DNA of 64,000 nt from Blakeslea trispora (lineage: Eukaryota; Mucoromycota; Mucoromycetes; Mucorales; Choanephoraceae): positions 1 through 64,000 of the forward strand of contig JAIWNE010000057.1 in assembly GCA_025331445.1 (NCBI GenBank). Reading direction: 5' to 3'. Each line of letters begins with the position of its first letter. Positions within the stretch are counted from its first letter, which is position 1. Under the pieces are notes generated by a model. It searched no databases. It saw nothing but the letters and a program-made list of their open reading frames with translations, and was not told the origin of the DNA. This document shows positions 1 through 11,740 of this stretch, piece after piece. A program made the position numbers and the translations under genes.

Positions 1-1950
1 AGAAATAGTCAATACTTTATCATTGTCTATGGATTTTGAGAGAGAGAGAGTGTGTGTGTGTGTGTGTACAATAGTTGTTCGATTTAAGACTATTCTCAAA
101 ATAAGAGTAATAATCCTTTAACTTATAATTGCATCAAGTGCTAAAATGCTACTCCATTTTAGAGTATGCTCAACGTAAGAGTGCATTTCTCAAAAACATA
201 AACACTCTTAAATAGAACGACTACTGTACTATATCTGTGAGGGGGGAAAGGGACATACATCTTAAATTGTATGATAATAGCATACGAATCATATGGATAA
301 TATTGCTGACTGCTACTATAAACATTTTTGAGTATCTCTCACAAAATCTTTAACTTAATTGGAATAGTATTTCGAGATCTTTATCCAAACATCTTATTAG
401 CATTCGTTTTACTCTCTTTCTATAAACGAAAAGTACCTGATCAAACAGTCGGTTTTTAAAATCATTTAAATAAATGATTTGATTATCGATTGACTGCACC
501 CATAACTTGAAGTAATCGTATGGGTTTATTTGAGGTAGTTATTTCTCTTTTGGAGACTGTATTTAATATATTTTCGTTATGAAGCCATTTGTTTATACCA
601 TTTCTGTATTTACACCTTCCCTCTCTATTCTCACCTCTTTTTGTTTCCTTTTTAGGAGGCTTTTGATTAATGTGTGTGTATGTGTCAATGATGCAGACAA
701 GAGATGTCTGTTTTATTATCGGGTACTAATTTTAACTACCATAGTTTTTAATTAATAATATTTTCTGTAGGAATACACAGTCTATTTTTCTGTGCTACTT
801 TGGGGCACCCATCAGTTTGATTTAGGTATGACAAGACAGTTGAACAAAGCGATCGATATCAAAATCTTCTTGTCCAACCCAATTGCCTTTTTTGAGAGAT
901 TTGTAAATGTGAAGAAATTCAGATGTTTTAAGATTCAATAGACTATCATCCTGCAGAAAATGAAAATTGCATATATCCTCCTAGCCTACTGTCTATTCAA
1001 GTAACACGTTTACTAAATATGAAACTTAAGCTAAAGCTACATACATGGATATGTGGTCTGACGACATGATGCCATAACATGGCCTGCATTGCTTGACAAT
1101 GAATTCAATTAGATAGACAATAGTGTAGACCATTGAATGCTTATAAGGGCATTGACCATCTTTTTTTTAATAATAATAAAGTTGAGTACCTAAAGTCATG
1201 ATAGTTGTGTATGTATAAATTATAAGATGAACTGTTTACGATACGCACATGCATACTACTATGACTTGTATCACTTCTCTTTGGGCCATGCTTCTACCAA
1301 GCACAGCCATATCATAGACAGCCAAATATAGAAATTGACCACTTGCTTCCTGACATACACTATTTCTGGAAAACATGAAATCAGACTCTATAGATAAAGT
1401 GAATTAAAAATTGTTCATTTTTATTTAACTTTGTTGTTTATGCTCTTACTTGTGCTAAATTTGGTTTCTGTTCTTGATTCATATATTGCATTTGATAGCA
1501 AATCAGATGTCGATTTAAAGTTTTAGATAGTCACTATGTGTACCTCGATTCAAAAATAGCTAGCATTTTACTCGATTTGATTGGCCTAGTTCGTTTATCA
1601 GAACCTATTATGGCATTTAGCTGGCCTATTGTTTCGATATTAATTAAACTAAAAAGGAAATAGCATTTTGTAATTTACAGTGGGAATTGACTCTAACAAC
1701 CTACTCAAATGACTTGCAATAGGAAATATCCTTCATATGCGTTAAAGAAACGAAAAATCTCATAAACTCTTCTTTTTTAGTGTGTGTGTGTGTGTGCGTA
1801 CAACTCCTATTCCTTTTTGTTGTTTCTTTTTCTCTTTTTTTTCATTTCTTTGTTTTCTTTCTTTTGATAACTCATTTATTTTAAATCTCTCTCTCTTTTT
1901 TTTTTCTTTTTTTTTTTGTACAAGCTTATCATTTGTCTGTGTTCAAAGCC
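1..1950. other. Gene-free 5' region
   Basis: No open frame with gene-like composition or consistent splice phase was found on either strand. The stretch is AT-rich with scattered pyrimidine runs. It holds a compound GA/GT microsatellite near its start and a short GT run at about 1781-1797, just before the first gene. The polypyrimidine tract around 1815-1918 is likely the 5' UTR or promoter of that gene. Confidence 0.6.
39..67. repeat. Compound (GA)n(GT)n microsatellite
   Basis: A short run of GA dinucleotides passes directly into GT dinucleotides. It is a simple-sequence repeat with no coding potential. Confidence 0.9.
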
Positions 1951-4150
1951 ATGTCAAAAGGTATAAACCTATGCTCAGAAGAACAAAACAAGAAAAGTAC
2001 TTTATATAACACATTCAATTTGCTATAGGCTCTTACGTCTGCCAAAGGGCTGCCCATGCTATTATAGCTGAAATGGGTCCTTTGCGTATCTCGAGCGACG
2101 CGCTTCAAGCGATCAACATGTTTCTCGATGAGTTTCTTTCATACTTACTCATCTCGGCTTCTTCACTCGATCTTGTTCGTCTAAAGACAGCAGTTACACA
2201 CCTTTTGTCGGACTCACTTGGAAGGAATGCACTTGCGGAAGCAGAAGTTGAATTGAAAGAGGCTGTCCAATCAGGACAACATGACTTGGTATCATACGAG
2301 AAAATGCGCCTTCTGGATAATGATGGATTTTTTCCTCTCAATCAAACGGTTGCTTTAGTGCAAGAGGCTTGCTCAAAATATTGTACTTTAGCCTCCGAAA
2401 ATGTCAAAAATTCAGCACAAAAAAAAGTAATGTGCGACTATCCTTCCAAATCAAGCTCGATTGTTATTGCATCCATTGTCATTGTGTTCGTTACTGCTGT
2501 TATTGAGCACCTTGCTGAACATGTTCTTCATTCGATTGGACTGGCTGCAGATCAGTCAGATATTGAAAATATTAGGGTTAAGGAGGTACTGTGTGCTCTT
2601 TTGGATGATCCTCAAACAGGCTCTTTGTTTGCACGCATGTCCTTGAAAGAAAAACTAGAGGTGCTTTTTTTTTATCATTTGTAGTCTTTATTCAATTTAT
2701 ATTAATTCTCAATTCTACATATATAGAAAAGAGTATGTATGAGCTATATAGCGCCATTACCATCGCCTCTTGCTAGTCCTATATTGTTTAAAGGATATAA
2801 GAGCTTTTCTAGCTGTAAGTTGAAATGATCCAGTGTGGAGGTATTTCTTTAAAGCTTGTAAACAGGATTCTCAAGTTTTACTTTTATTTAGATGAAGTAA
2901 ACCAAATTCCTAATGAAGAAAGAGATCTTCAATCTCTATCCTCTGGCTCTCCCATGCGATCAAGCGACAGCCTCCCTACTCGTCCAGTTTCTGTTATGAG
3001 CAATACTACCGTCAAGTCAACAGGGAGTAAGAATAGGTTCAAGATTTTTAGTACTACAGATCATGCTAAAGATAAGCGTGGCTCCATTTCAAATATCTTT
3101 ACAAAGAAATCAAAGTCACCATCACTCGTATCACCCACTTCACCTTGCTTTTCTGCTGACTCAGACTTCGATGAGCTCTTACGGTCAAACAGTACAAAAC
3201 GTGTCTCATTGACACCAGTTCGCTTAAAGTTTATTGAAGTCAAAAACGAATCAAATGTGTCGTTATCATCAAAGTCCTCTACCTCTTCCTCAGAAGATAG
3301 AACTAATTTGCGAAGAACCGAAACCAATAAGAGTAACAGTTCAACTTCCTCTATGCCTTCATTTCCTTCAAAGTCTCCTCCGCTCCACTATCTTGCGAAC
3401 CGTGAAGAGATATGTGATTTAAATCAATCAGTGGATAGTTTAAGCATTAGCTCACCCATGATACCTGTTTCAAGTCTATCTTCACACCTTCCACAACGAG
3501 CAAGACGAGTGACATTATCCGGAGATAGATCATTAGCTCAGCCTTCAATTAAGTCTACACCATCAGCTGAAGAAGCCAAAACATTACAGGAATTTGCATC
3601 CACTATTCCCAAGCTAACCAAAACAGGTGGTCCAGGTAGAATTTACAGCCGTCGAGGTGTGCCTGCACCCGAGAAGGTTGTGTTGGATATACGAGCATCC
3701 AAGTCAACTCAAATTGAACGACCATCTAGTATGGTACTGAAACGCGCTTCTATGGGCTCAAGGCCACCTTCTTTCCACGAAAGTGCGCTGGAGATGAAGG
3801 GCGTTTCAGACGCAAACAAAATGTGGACTAACCTTCGTAACCAAAACGAAATTAACGGTACCGTACCCAACAATCCTGAAACTAACAAGCTTATCTCAAT
3901 CAAAGATGAAGAGGTTCTTGTTGTTCCATCGCCGGCCGATAAGCAACCCAGACTTCTTCCCAGTACAAGTACTCGTCGAGCTCCACCGCTCCATATTCCT
4001 GCCAAATCCCCCAGTCGAATGTTACAAAAGCAAAAGATGCGCAATCAGGATCGCGCTTGTCAAACAGAGATTGCTCAACCAAAAAGGCCTCAGTTGCAAG
4101 TAGTGCATGTCTTTACATGTTCTATACAGCCTCCTGAGGACTCACAATAA
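1951..4150 (+). CDS. Histone-fold-like N-terminal domain protein, Ser-rich C-terminus
   Basis: Model: exons 1951-1960, 2029-2660, 2727-2814 and 2892-4150; 662 aa. The first coding exon is only 10 nt (Met-Ser-Lys plus one base). It joins exon 2 in phase to give MSKGSYVCQRAAHAI, which reads as the natural start of the conserved block. Residues about 5-215 are helical: a stretch with two hydrophobic helices, then after a lysine linker a helix reading VTAVIEHLAEHVL, which resembles the central helix of histone H2A-type folds. From about residue 235 the protein is low-complexity, rich in Ser, Pro and basic residues, with many potential phosphosites. I do not recognise a named gene. A fungal family with a histone-fold-like head and a disordered tail is my inference from the helix pattern. 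DNA binding or chromatin function is not shown. Confidence 0.75.
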
Positions 4151-4531
4151 TATATTAGTTGACAAACTATCTAATTTCTTTAATATTGTATAGAATCTTA
4201 TTGTAATTTTCTTTCTATTGATTACCCCTTTCCTTTCATTACTCATTTAAACATCGCCATTATTGTATTTTTTTTCACTCTTTCCCCCTCCCTTCTTTCT
4301 TTTTATGTTACTGACACTACCTAATATTCAATTTAAACCTTTATCTGCCTTTGTCTGTATATTGCTGTATGGAAGTTTATGGTCAAAACCTCAAACAATC
4401 TATTCATCACATTTTGTTATTGAATTAGTTATGCTGATGAAAAGAAAAAGAAGTCAAGTTTTTTATAGACTGGATTGTGAAATCAATCAATGATGTTGAA
4501 AAAAAAACCCCCCTTTTTAAGGCTACAATTG
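4151..4531. other. Intergenic between convergent genes
   Basis: AT-rich spacer between the stop of the histone-fold-like gene and the stop of the GET5-like gene on the other strand. It holds T-rich runs and an A-run followed by a C-run near 4500-4515. No gene is visible. Confidence 0.6.
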
Positions 4532-5279
4532 TTATGCTGCTAATGAGCTTTTAATTTGATTCAGAACAAGTTTAGCATCAGCTTCACCGAGCTGTTCTGA
4601 TACAGTTGCTTCTAAAGCCGACCAAAATTCGGGACTAGACAGTTTCTGTTCAGCTGTTGCAGAAATACCAAAACGACCAGTAGGCACTGTAGCAGCAACA
4701 TCAGCAGCTGTAGTTGTATTGGCAGGAGCAGCTGTTGCCATCAAATGAATAACTGTGCCTTCTTGAACAGAAAGCTCTCCCAAAGTCTTTTGATCAGGCA
4801 GAGTTTTCCCTTTGATCAACAAGCGCTGGCGATTGACAGGAAATGCGCTTTGTTGTTGATAGATGCGCTGCTTTAACTGACTTATTGTGGTTTCGGGTGA
4901 AAACCCACCAATGATGAATTGAGAAGAAGGCTTTAATACCTTAACAGTGACTTGAAGTTTCGACTCGCTTACAACTGAGCGTTCTTCAGGAACAACAGTA
5001 GGTTCTATGGGAAAGGAAAAAAGCACACTTGTTATTTTACTTTTTCGTATTTTCTTTCTCTCGGAAGCATACCTTTGTTAGCACTCACTGGTTTAGGTGG
5101 TGTTTTCTAGTCACGACATTGTTAAAGCAGATTCTTTCATTTCATCTCGAAAGCCTTACCTTGATGCGCTGGGTTGGTAAAGTACGCGTCGTGTAATCTT
5201 GACCATAGCGTACTGATCTGCCTGAAAGAGCATCCAAGAAATGATTGATAAAGTCTAGTTCTGTTTGTGCTGTTTGCAT
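4532..5279 (-). CDS. GET5: GET5/UBL4-like ubiquitin-like protein
   Basis: Exons on the minus strand: 5160-5279, 5073-5106 and 4532-5004; 208 aa. The N-terminal about 40 residues (FINHFLDALSGRSVRYG segment) fit the Get4-binding region of Get5. A ubiquitin-like domain covers about residues 68-140 (ends with EGTVIHLMA). A linker rich in Ala, Thr and Val follows, then a short C-terminal helical segment (about 174-208) that fits the Get5/Ubl4A homodimerisation domain. In the known family, Get5 joins Get4 and Sgt2 to pass tail-anchored proteins to Get3 in the cytosol. The middle exon is only 34 nt. The three-part layout supports the call; Ubl4A-like proteins of other function are the main alternative. 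Confidence 0.8.
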
Positions 5280-5971
5280 TTGTGGTTGCTAGAAAAGAAA
5301 AAAAAAAGTACCAGAAAATAAAAAAGGGAATAACTCGACAAGTCGCCGTTTTGATCTTAACAACCTGAGGAACCAAATTAGGAAGGATACTCTTTATCCT
5401 GTTGATTGAGAAAAGCAAAAAGAACTCTATATTCCAACGGCTTAAGCATGTTTTACATAGGGATATTGAATAACGTATAAATACTTCATTCGAGAGTGCT
5501 TTAGATCATAGTCTTCTTTTCTGGATGGGAAATTACAAAGCATTTTTGAAGTTGATTGAGTTTTCGGGAATCTAAGCTAGTAACTGTATAGAGAGAACTG
5601 AAGATTATTCTGCATAGTATAATCAAATTCAATGAAAGAGCCTCGATTCAAAAGCACAAGGAATGAGAGCATTCAGAAGTATAAATCTGATGACAGTATA
5701 TCATAACAAAAATCAATAAAGAGAAAATACAAATACTTCCTCAGTGCCTCAACAACAAGGTAAGTGCATATCTGTATGCCAGGAACCAAAAGTTATAGCT
5801 CAAAACGCATCAATAAAACATGAAGTAAAATACAAGCATTACTTGAATACACAAGATAAGTAAGGCAAACGCAATAAACAAGTCCATCAGCAATGAAGTT
5901 AACAAGACCTTTTTTTTTTTTCTTTGTTCAAACAAATTTATTTTTATTGATGCCAAGTCAATTAGCATAGT
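5280..5971. other. Intergenic
   Basis: Promoter side of the GET5-like gene and 3' side of the enoyl-CoA hydratase gene. No frame with coding character was seen. A poly-T run at about 5911-5922 and A-rich stretches are present. Confidence 0.6.
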
Positions 5972-7319
5972 TTATTTGTTGGTGAAAGTAGCAGCTCTCT
6001 TTTCAGCAAAAGCATTCATACCTTCCTTTTGGTCAGCCTAGAATAGACCCGTTAGAGATCTTTGTGGGTAATGAAGACAATTTAAGCAAGAAATACTTAC
6101 AGTTCCAAAAAGAGCTTGGAAAAAGATACGTTCCCAACGCAAACCAGCACTGAGAGGAACTTCAAAGGCTAATAAAATTCACATAAGTATGGATGCCTCT
6201 CTTTTAGCTTTCCTTTACTTACATTTGTTGATAGCTTCCTTGGCCATTTGAACAGAGACTTGACTCATGCTGGCAATAGTAGTGGCAGTCTTGACAGCTT
6301 CATCAACAAGATTGTCGCTAGGAACGACCTTGCTAACAAGACCTATGGTGTCGCATTCAGATGAATAACGAGAGAGAGAAAAAAAAAGAATGTATTGACT
6401 TACCTAGATTAAGGGCTTCTTGAGCATTCAAGTTGACATTACCAGCCAAGATCATCTCCATAGCCTTTGACTTGCCAACAGCCTTGACCAAACGTTGAGT
6501 ACCACCAGCACCGGGGATGACACCCAACTTAATTTCAGGCTGACCGAATACAGCATTCTCACCAGCATAGATAATCTTTGAAAAAAAAAAAATCAATTTC
6601 TTTTTCTAAATTAGCCTAAAAAAAAATTCAAGACTTACATCACACATCATGGCCAATTCACAACCACCACCAAGCTATAGAAAAGAAAAAAGAAAAGATT
6701 TAGAGGATATCTTGAAAGCAAATAAATAGTTGCATACAGCATAGCCATTGACGGCAGCAATAATGGGCTTCTTGATATCTGTCATTTCAGCCCAATGTCC
6801 CAAGAAGTTTTGCTTGTAAGTGTCAACAAAGCTGTTATCTTTCATTTCTTTGATATCGGCACCAGCTTTATAAAAAAAAAAAGAGAGAGGGGGAGGCAGG
6901 AAAATCAATTAGATGCTTTTAGAAACGCGTGCACAGGCATCTCATAACATACCAGCAAAGGCTTTCTTTGAGCCAGTAATGACAACAGCACCAATATTGT
7001 CATTGTTATCATAGTAACGAAGAGCATCATTGATTTCAGTGAAAAGATCACTACACAAAGCATTCAAAGCCTTGGGACGATTCAATGTGATCAAGCCAAC
7101 CTTGCCCTTGGTCTCGGTCAAGATGTGAGTGTAAGACTTTTCATCTACATTACTGCTGGCTTCTACAGCCCGATAAAACGCGTCAACAATTGGAATTCAG
7201 TTGCATTAATTCATCCACTTACGACGTGTAACAAAAGCAGAAGAGAAGCTTCTGACGGCAACGTGCTTGTTTGCACTCAAAGGTCTCAAGACAGAAGGGC
7301 TAATGAATCTTCTAAGCAT
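5972..7319 (-). CDS. Enoyl-CoA hydratase, mitochondrial
   Basis: Eight exons on the minus strand: 7223-7319, 6953-7162, 6738-6865, 6639-6674, 6404-6575, 6223-6342, 6101-6168 and 5972-6037; 298 aa, close to short-chain enoyl-CoA hydratase (ECHS1) length. The N-terminus ([14 protein letters not shown]) is rich in Arg and Ser without acids, as in a mitochondrial presequence. Crotonase-fold signatures are clear: [11 protein letters not shown] for the CoA oxyanion loop, [11 protein letters not shown] with the first catalytic Glu (about residue 150), and [19 protein letters not shown] with the second. The C-terminus has [12 protein letters not shown]. The enzyme hydrates 2-trans-enoyl-CoA in beta-oxidation and branched-chain amino acid breakdown. 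One exon is only 36 nt and encodes the GGGCEL motif. Confidence 0.95.
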
Positions 7320-7852
7320 ATTGAACTTTCACTAGTAAGTAGTAAAGAAAAACAAAAAAAGAAGAAAAAACAAACAATAGCTCTAGCAAAACGGAACTTG
7401 ATTTTATGCTCCCCCTTTTCTGTCTTACTCAGCTTACTTTTTTTCTAAAACTAAAAAAAAAAAAGGTACAGCTGATTTGACTGAAGCTCTTTATGTTTGT
7501 GTTGTTGTTTGTGTTGTTATTTTCTGCTCGCTTGAAAGCTAGAGAGGCATGTTCTACCATTTGTTTTCATGATAAGAGGAAACTATACAATCAAGTTGTA
7601 CTCAAGCTTTCCCATGAACTGCTTTAGAAAAGTTCCCACGATAATACATCTGTACTATTTTTGAGCAACCATCGATTTAAATAAGCCTTTGTTTGACATA
7701 CAGTGTATTCTGCTAACAATTTGCTTATATCATCAAATGCATTCTTTTCAGAGTAAAAAAAAAGAATACGAATGGTATACAGAGGTCTATAAGTAAATTA
7801 ACTAAAAAAATGGATGTAACCTTTTTTTGAGAGAGAAGAAGTTAGGGACAAT
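7320..7852. other. Intergenic
   Basis: Upstream side of the enoyl-CoA hydratase gene, with A-rich (about 7345-7375 and 7448-7464) and T-rich runs. No supportable gene. Confidence 0.6.
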
Positions 7853-8706
7853 TCAAGAACATACCAATGGAGCTATATTACCTAAGACGAGTGTACCTGC
7901 ACCCGTAATTGTACCAATCATGTATTGCAAGATTTGAAGCTTAATGCTCTCCATCTGACGCTTTAGTGCCTGGATTTCACTTTCGATCTTGGCATCTGTC
8001 TGCTGCAGTCGATTGTGCTGTTCTATTGTTTCGTCTCGAATTCGTCCTTTATCGAGATTTAGATCCAGTCGTACACCCGCTTGACTTCGAGTTAATTCCT
8101 CTCGGAGCGTCCTTTTTAACTTTTCAATTTCTGCCTTTAATCTTTCATTGGCAGATTTGACTTCTTCGACGTCACGTCTTTCCATCTGCTGAATTTCTTG
8201 CTTCAGTTTAGTAAAGTCTTCTTTGTAGCGAGTGATTGTCTATATAACAAGATGGGCTGCTAAGCTAATATCGGTAGTGGACTTTTTTTTTTTTGATAGT
8301 CTACCTTTTCTTGATCGGCTTTACTAACCAAGTCGTTGGTGACATTGAATGTGCTTCATAAAGTGTTAAAATATAGATATTCCTAGGAAGAATATGGACT
8401 TACCTTTCATCAACAACATCATCAAGTGCTCGAATCACTGTTTTGGCTTGAGTGGAAGAAAATCCTTCACCTTCCAACAGTCTTGCGAATCTCTCTGCAT
8501 CAAAGAAAGGTACATGTGTTTTCGGGCCTAACTTAAGGCTAGCTACAGCTTTTGTTCTGAGCCATCGAGAACTTGGCTGATGTGAACTATTATATTGTCT
8601 CTGCTGAATATCTAAAGGAAGTTGAGCTTGTTAGAAAACAGATAGCATCAGTAATTTTTCATAAAGTCCTACAGCGTAAAGATCTCAGATAATGTGCAGA
8701 ACTCAT
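7853..8706 (-). CDS. MCUR1/CCDC90 (FMP32-type) mitochondrial coiled-coil protein
   Basis: Exons on the minus strand: 8673-8706, 8404-8611, 8305-8353 and 7853-8239; about 225 aa. After a short basic N-terminus, FFDAERFARLLEGEGFS (about residues 45-60) and the QAKTVIRALDDVV block are typical of the DUF1640 family (yeast Fmp32, animal CCDC90/MCUR1). A long coiled coil follows (about 90-195) with RLDLNLDKGRIRDE, then one C-terminal hydrophobic segment (about 200-222). Family members are inner mitochondrial membrane proteins linked to respiratory-chain assembly, proline transport or calcium uniporter regulation. The last residues are uncertain, because a GTATGT donor-like site sits just before the stop and an extra 3' exon cannot be ruled out. 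Confidence 0.85.
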
Positions 8707-8850
8707 AGCTTAAACACAATTGAAAAAAAAAAAATTAAAAATAACAAAACCATCCCTCTTTCTTCAAAGATACAACTTATCTGGTTTAAACTCAGTGTGA
8801 AGTCAAGCTGAAGGAAGTTGATCTGTCTAGAAGTTCTCTTTTTTATTTAT

Positions 8851-10700
8851 TTAAAGAGTGCTTGTCATTGCAATTTCCTCTTCATCTTCTTCAGTTGACA
8901 CCTGTATGTAAGGATTGTCAGAATAAGGCTTGAATTTGTTGCCGATAAATAGATAGAACATAAATGTTGTAGTCTCATTGACAGCCTCTCCAAACCAGGT
9001 AACATATTCAAAAGGAAGAGAGGCCTGAAGTAGTTGAACAATGATGCGTGTGATGTACATATAGATTAATGTAACCACATAAAATGAGGACCATAACTTA
9101 TATTTGTTCAATACATCTCGTTCTATCGATAGAGTTAGTTAGGAAAAAAAAAAGGCTGAGAAGATCCCTTCATTCACCTTTGCCATTGGCTGAACTAGCT
9201 AATGCCAAATGTTTTCTGGTCTGAAGAATGGTCCACAAGACAATTCCGCAGCTTGCAAGATCTACAAGAGGAAGTAGCATAGTCTGATATTGGATGAGTT
9301 TGCATCGAGGCAACCAAATAAAGTGTTCTTTCTTACCCAATGTAACCAACTAGTTGAGCCAAGAGCTGTTTCGTTTCTTATAGCAGAAGCTACATTTGTT
9401 AAAATTTGTAATGGTATAGTAATTGAGATGATACGCTTGTCACGAGTAGATAGAAACGGTTTAATGAACATCCACCCTGAAGCCAATAGGACTGTTTGCA
9501 ATAGATGAGTAGTTTGCAAAATAAATAGTTTATATATTACCTATAATTAAGAGACTCAACATTCCTTTTACACTATACCAACACATGAGTTTGCAAAGTT
9601 GTATGTTATTGTGTTAAACTTAATCCTGTACCATGCAAAGATATAGATTCCAATTTTCCAGCCTTCTGATAATAAACCTTGTCGCATATAATAGTATTTT
9701 GCCTGTTTCGAAAAAAAAAAAAGAGGTGTGAATAGATCAAGAAGAACTTGTGATGGATGTAGTGCTTTACTGATTGCAAGGCTTTGTTGATGGTGATACA
9801 CAATAAAAGAACAAGCATAAGCCAATGTGCTCGGAATACTTGAGAATGAGTACCCTTCAATACCAATAGACTTAGCCAATATAGAGTTGCCATGATATAG
9901 GCAATAGTCGATAGCATATAAACATAGGGTAAAGGAATATCACCTGCTGACAAATAATTTCCATTGGGATTGACTTGTTCAATATATAGCTAGGAAAAAG
10001 GTTTTTTTTTTTTAATCCAGCTTGGCTTTTTGTTCAATATCATGATCATACCTCGTACGAAACTGCTGAGTCTTTGCAACTAACAAACAGCACTTGCCAC
10101 ATGCCTTCTTCGCCTTGCTTAACATGAAATGTTTCTTGCCACCTAAAGCAAAGACGTCAACTCTCTTTTTTTTTCAATTCGAAAACAAAAGTAACGATTT
10201 GCATAGCTTACTCTGACTTATGCTCAGGCAGGTATCTTACTACACTTGTACCATCATTTATTTCATCCTTAATAAAACTGTTGTTTAAGAAACAGTGTGC
10301 ATCATATTGTATAGACAGTGGTTGATCACTCTCAGGCAAACTGTCATATTCCTCTTGTATTGTTCGACCCTTCCTAATATAAAATGCTCCTGCTCCTGGC
10401 TTAGATTGGTTTTGCCACTATGATACAAGTGCGTTTAGTAATTGGCTTGGAATGCATGATATCTCTCTCTCTCTCTTTCTTTCTTTATTCTCTCGCTTAA
10501 AGCAGTTGCAGTCATATTACTTTTAGATTTGTGAGGTTTAAAGATAAACTGCCATTAGGTAAGAAACCGAACTCTGCAACCTCGATCAGTTTTCGATCGT
10601 CATTTTCAACAACAAGTCTAGGAACAGCTACGATAACTCTAACATAGCAAATAAAAAAGAGAATCCATAGCCAAGTTCTTTTTGGCAGAACAATATACAT
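8851..10700 (-). CDS. GPR107/GPR108-type (lung 7-TM) Golgi membrane protein
   Basis: Nine exons on the minus strand: 10521-10700, 10212-10417, 10052-10142, 9771-9989, 9632-9702, 9541-9572, 9337-9491, 9178-9283 and 8851-9122; 443 aa. It starts with a signal peptide (hydrophobic LWILFFICYVRVIVAV). A luminal domain follows, with a WQETFHVKQGEEGMW-type strand pattern seen in the GOLD-seven-TM (GOST) superfamily, then seven hydrophobic segments from about residue 177, including GWMFIKPFLSTRDKRII typical of GPR107/108. The cytosolic tail is acidic (STEEDEEE). The exon 7/8 join uses the AG just before ACTATG; the other nearby AG breaks the frame. Known relatives act in endosome-Golgi traffic. The fungal role is not defined here. 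Confidence 0.88.
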
Positions 10701-11740
10701 TCTTTGTCTTCTGCTCTTCTTCTCTATCTCTCGTACCTAATCACTCACACACACTTTTCTTTTTCTTACAAGTGTTTGCTTTGTTATTGTACAAGCAGAA
10801 TAGGAAAAAAAAAGAGTAAGACTTTATATGAAGAAAGAGAAGGGGAAAAAAAAGCTCAATTTGCTTGCACAACATGAATTTTAAATTCAGATGAGACCAT
10901 GGCCTCAGCCATATACGATTATCCTCTGGCAGATCAGTAGAAGCTTGTTAATCTCTTAGAGAATTACATGCGACGCCTTATAAATATACATCATTATGTT
11001 GGATCTCTCTTTTCTACACAGTTCAGTTGATAGGCTTTGATCGTCATACTCGTTATCTTCAGTTACATCAACATTTTCATTACTATTCTGATTCACACTT
11101 TCGTCTGATCATTTACTTTAATCAATTAATAAACCTACCAAGACTGTTTGGTTCGTTAGAGATAGCTACAAATGATTGTTCAGGACTATTCTCTGCTTAT
11201 TTTCAATATGTGATTTGATATGATTGAAATAAGATTGCCTGAATTTTTGTGCTTGCAACAAAAAAAAACTTACCAACATCATTTGAACGGTTCTTTTGTC
11301 AAATCAGCCCAGACAAGAATTACCAGCATTTGAAGCTTAATCAGTCTCCTTGCACTTGAAAGAAAGATGAGCAGAATTTGCTATATTATCATTACTGAGA
11401 CAAACAACGAAAGTCTATCAAATATGTCAACAGCATAGAGAGCATTGGGTTAAATAAAGTATCTCAATAGGAGTGATTGATGTTTGGACAAAGAAGCTGA
11501 TCTACCTCTGTTATTTTAAAAGACAGACAATGATTCAATCACAAATAGAGTTAAAGCCTAAGAAAGGAGTATAATGCAAATATTAGAGTCTGTTAATGGC
11601 AACAATCTTTAATCAAGGCTTTATTCGTCTTTTAAGATATAGCTATTTATTCAAACCACACACTGTATACAGAAAAGAGGGGGAAGTTTAATTATATAAG
11701 AAAATATTTACTATCGTGTTGAAATGTACAGCTGCTGTTT
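10701..11740. other. Intergenic, about 1 kb
   Basis: Promoter side of the GPR107-like gene and 3' side of the MARVEL gene. There is a CT/CTTT-rich stretch inside and just above the 10430-10500 intron and AC/TTTC runs at 10745-10770. A TATAAATA lies near 10980, but no ATG-started frame with coding character follows it. Confidence 0.55.

Noticed and set aside
1782..2009. Cys/Phe-rich open frame of 75 codons
   Set aside because: It comes from GT and T-rich runs before the first gene and overlaps the better supported first exon and intron.
9270..9283. Acceptor TTGTAG before ATCTTG in the GPR107-like gene
   Set aside because: The phase leads to stops; the AG before ACTATG gives LLPLVDLASCG, which fits the family.
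11027..11218. 63-codon frame after a TATAAATA
   Set aside because: It has no ATG at its start, no domain and no splice support.
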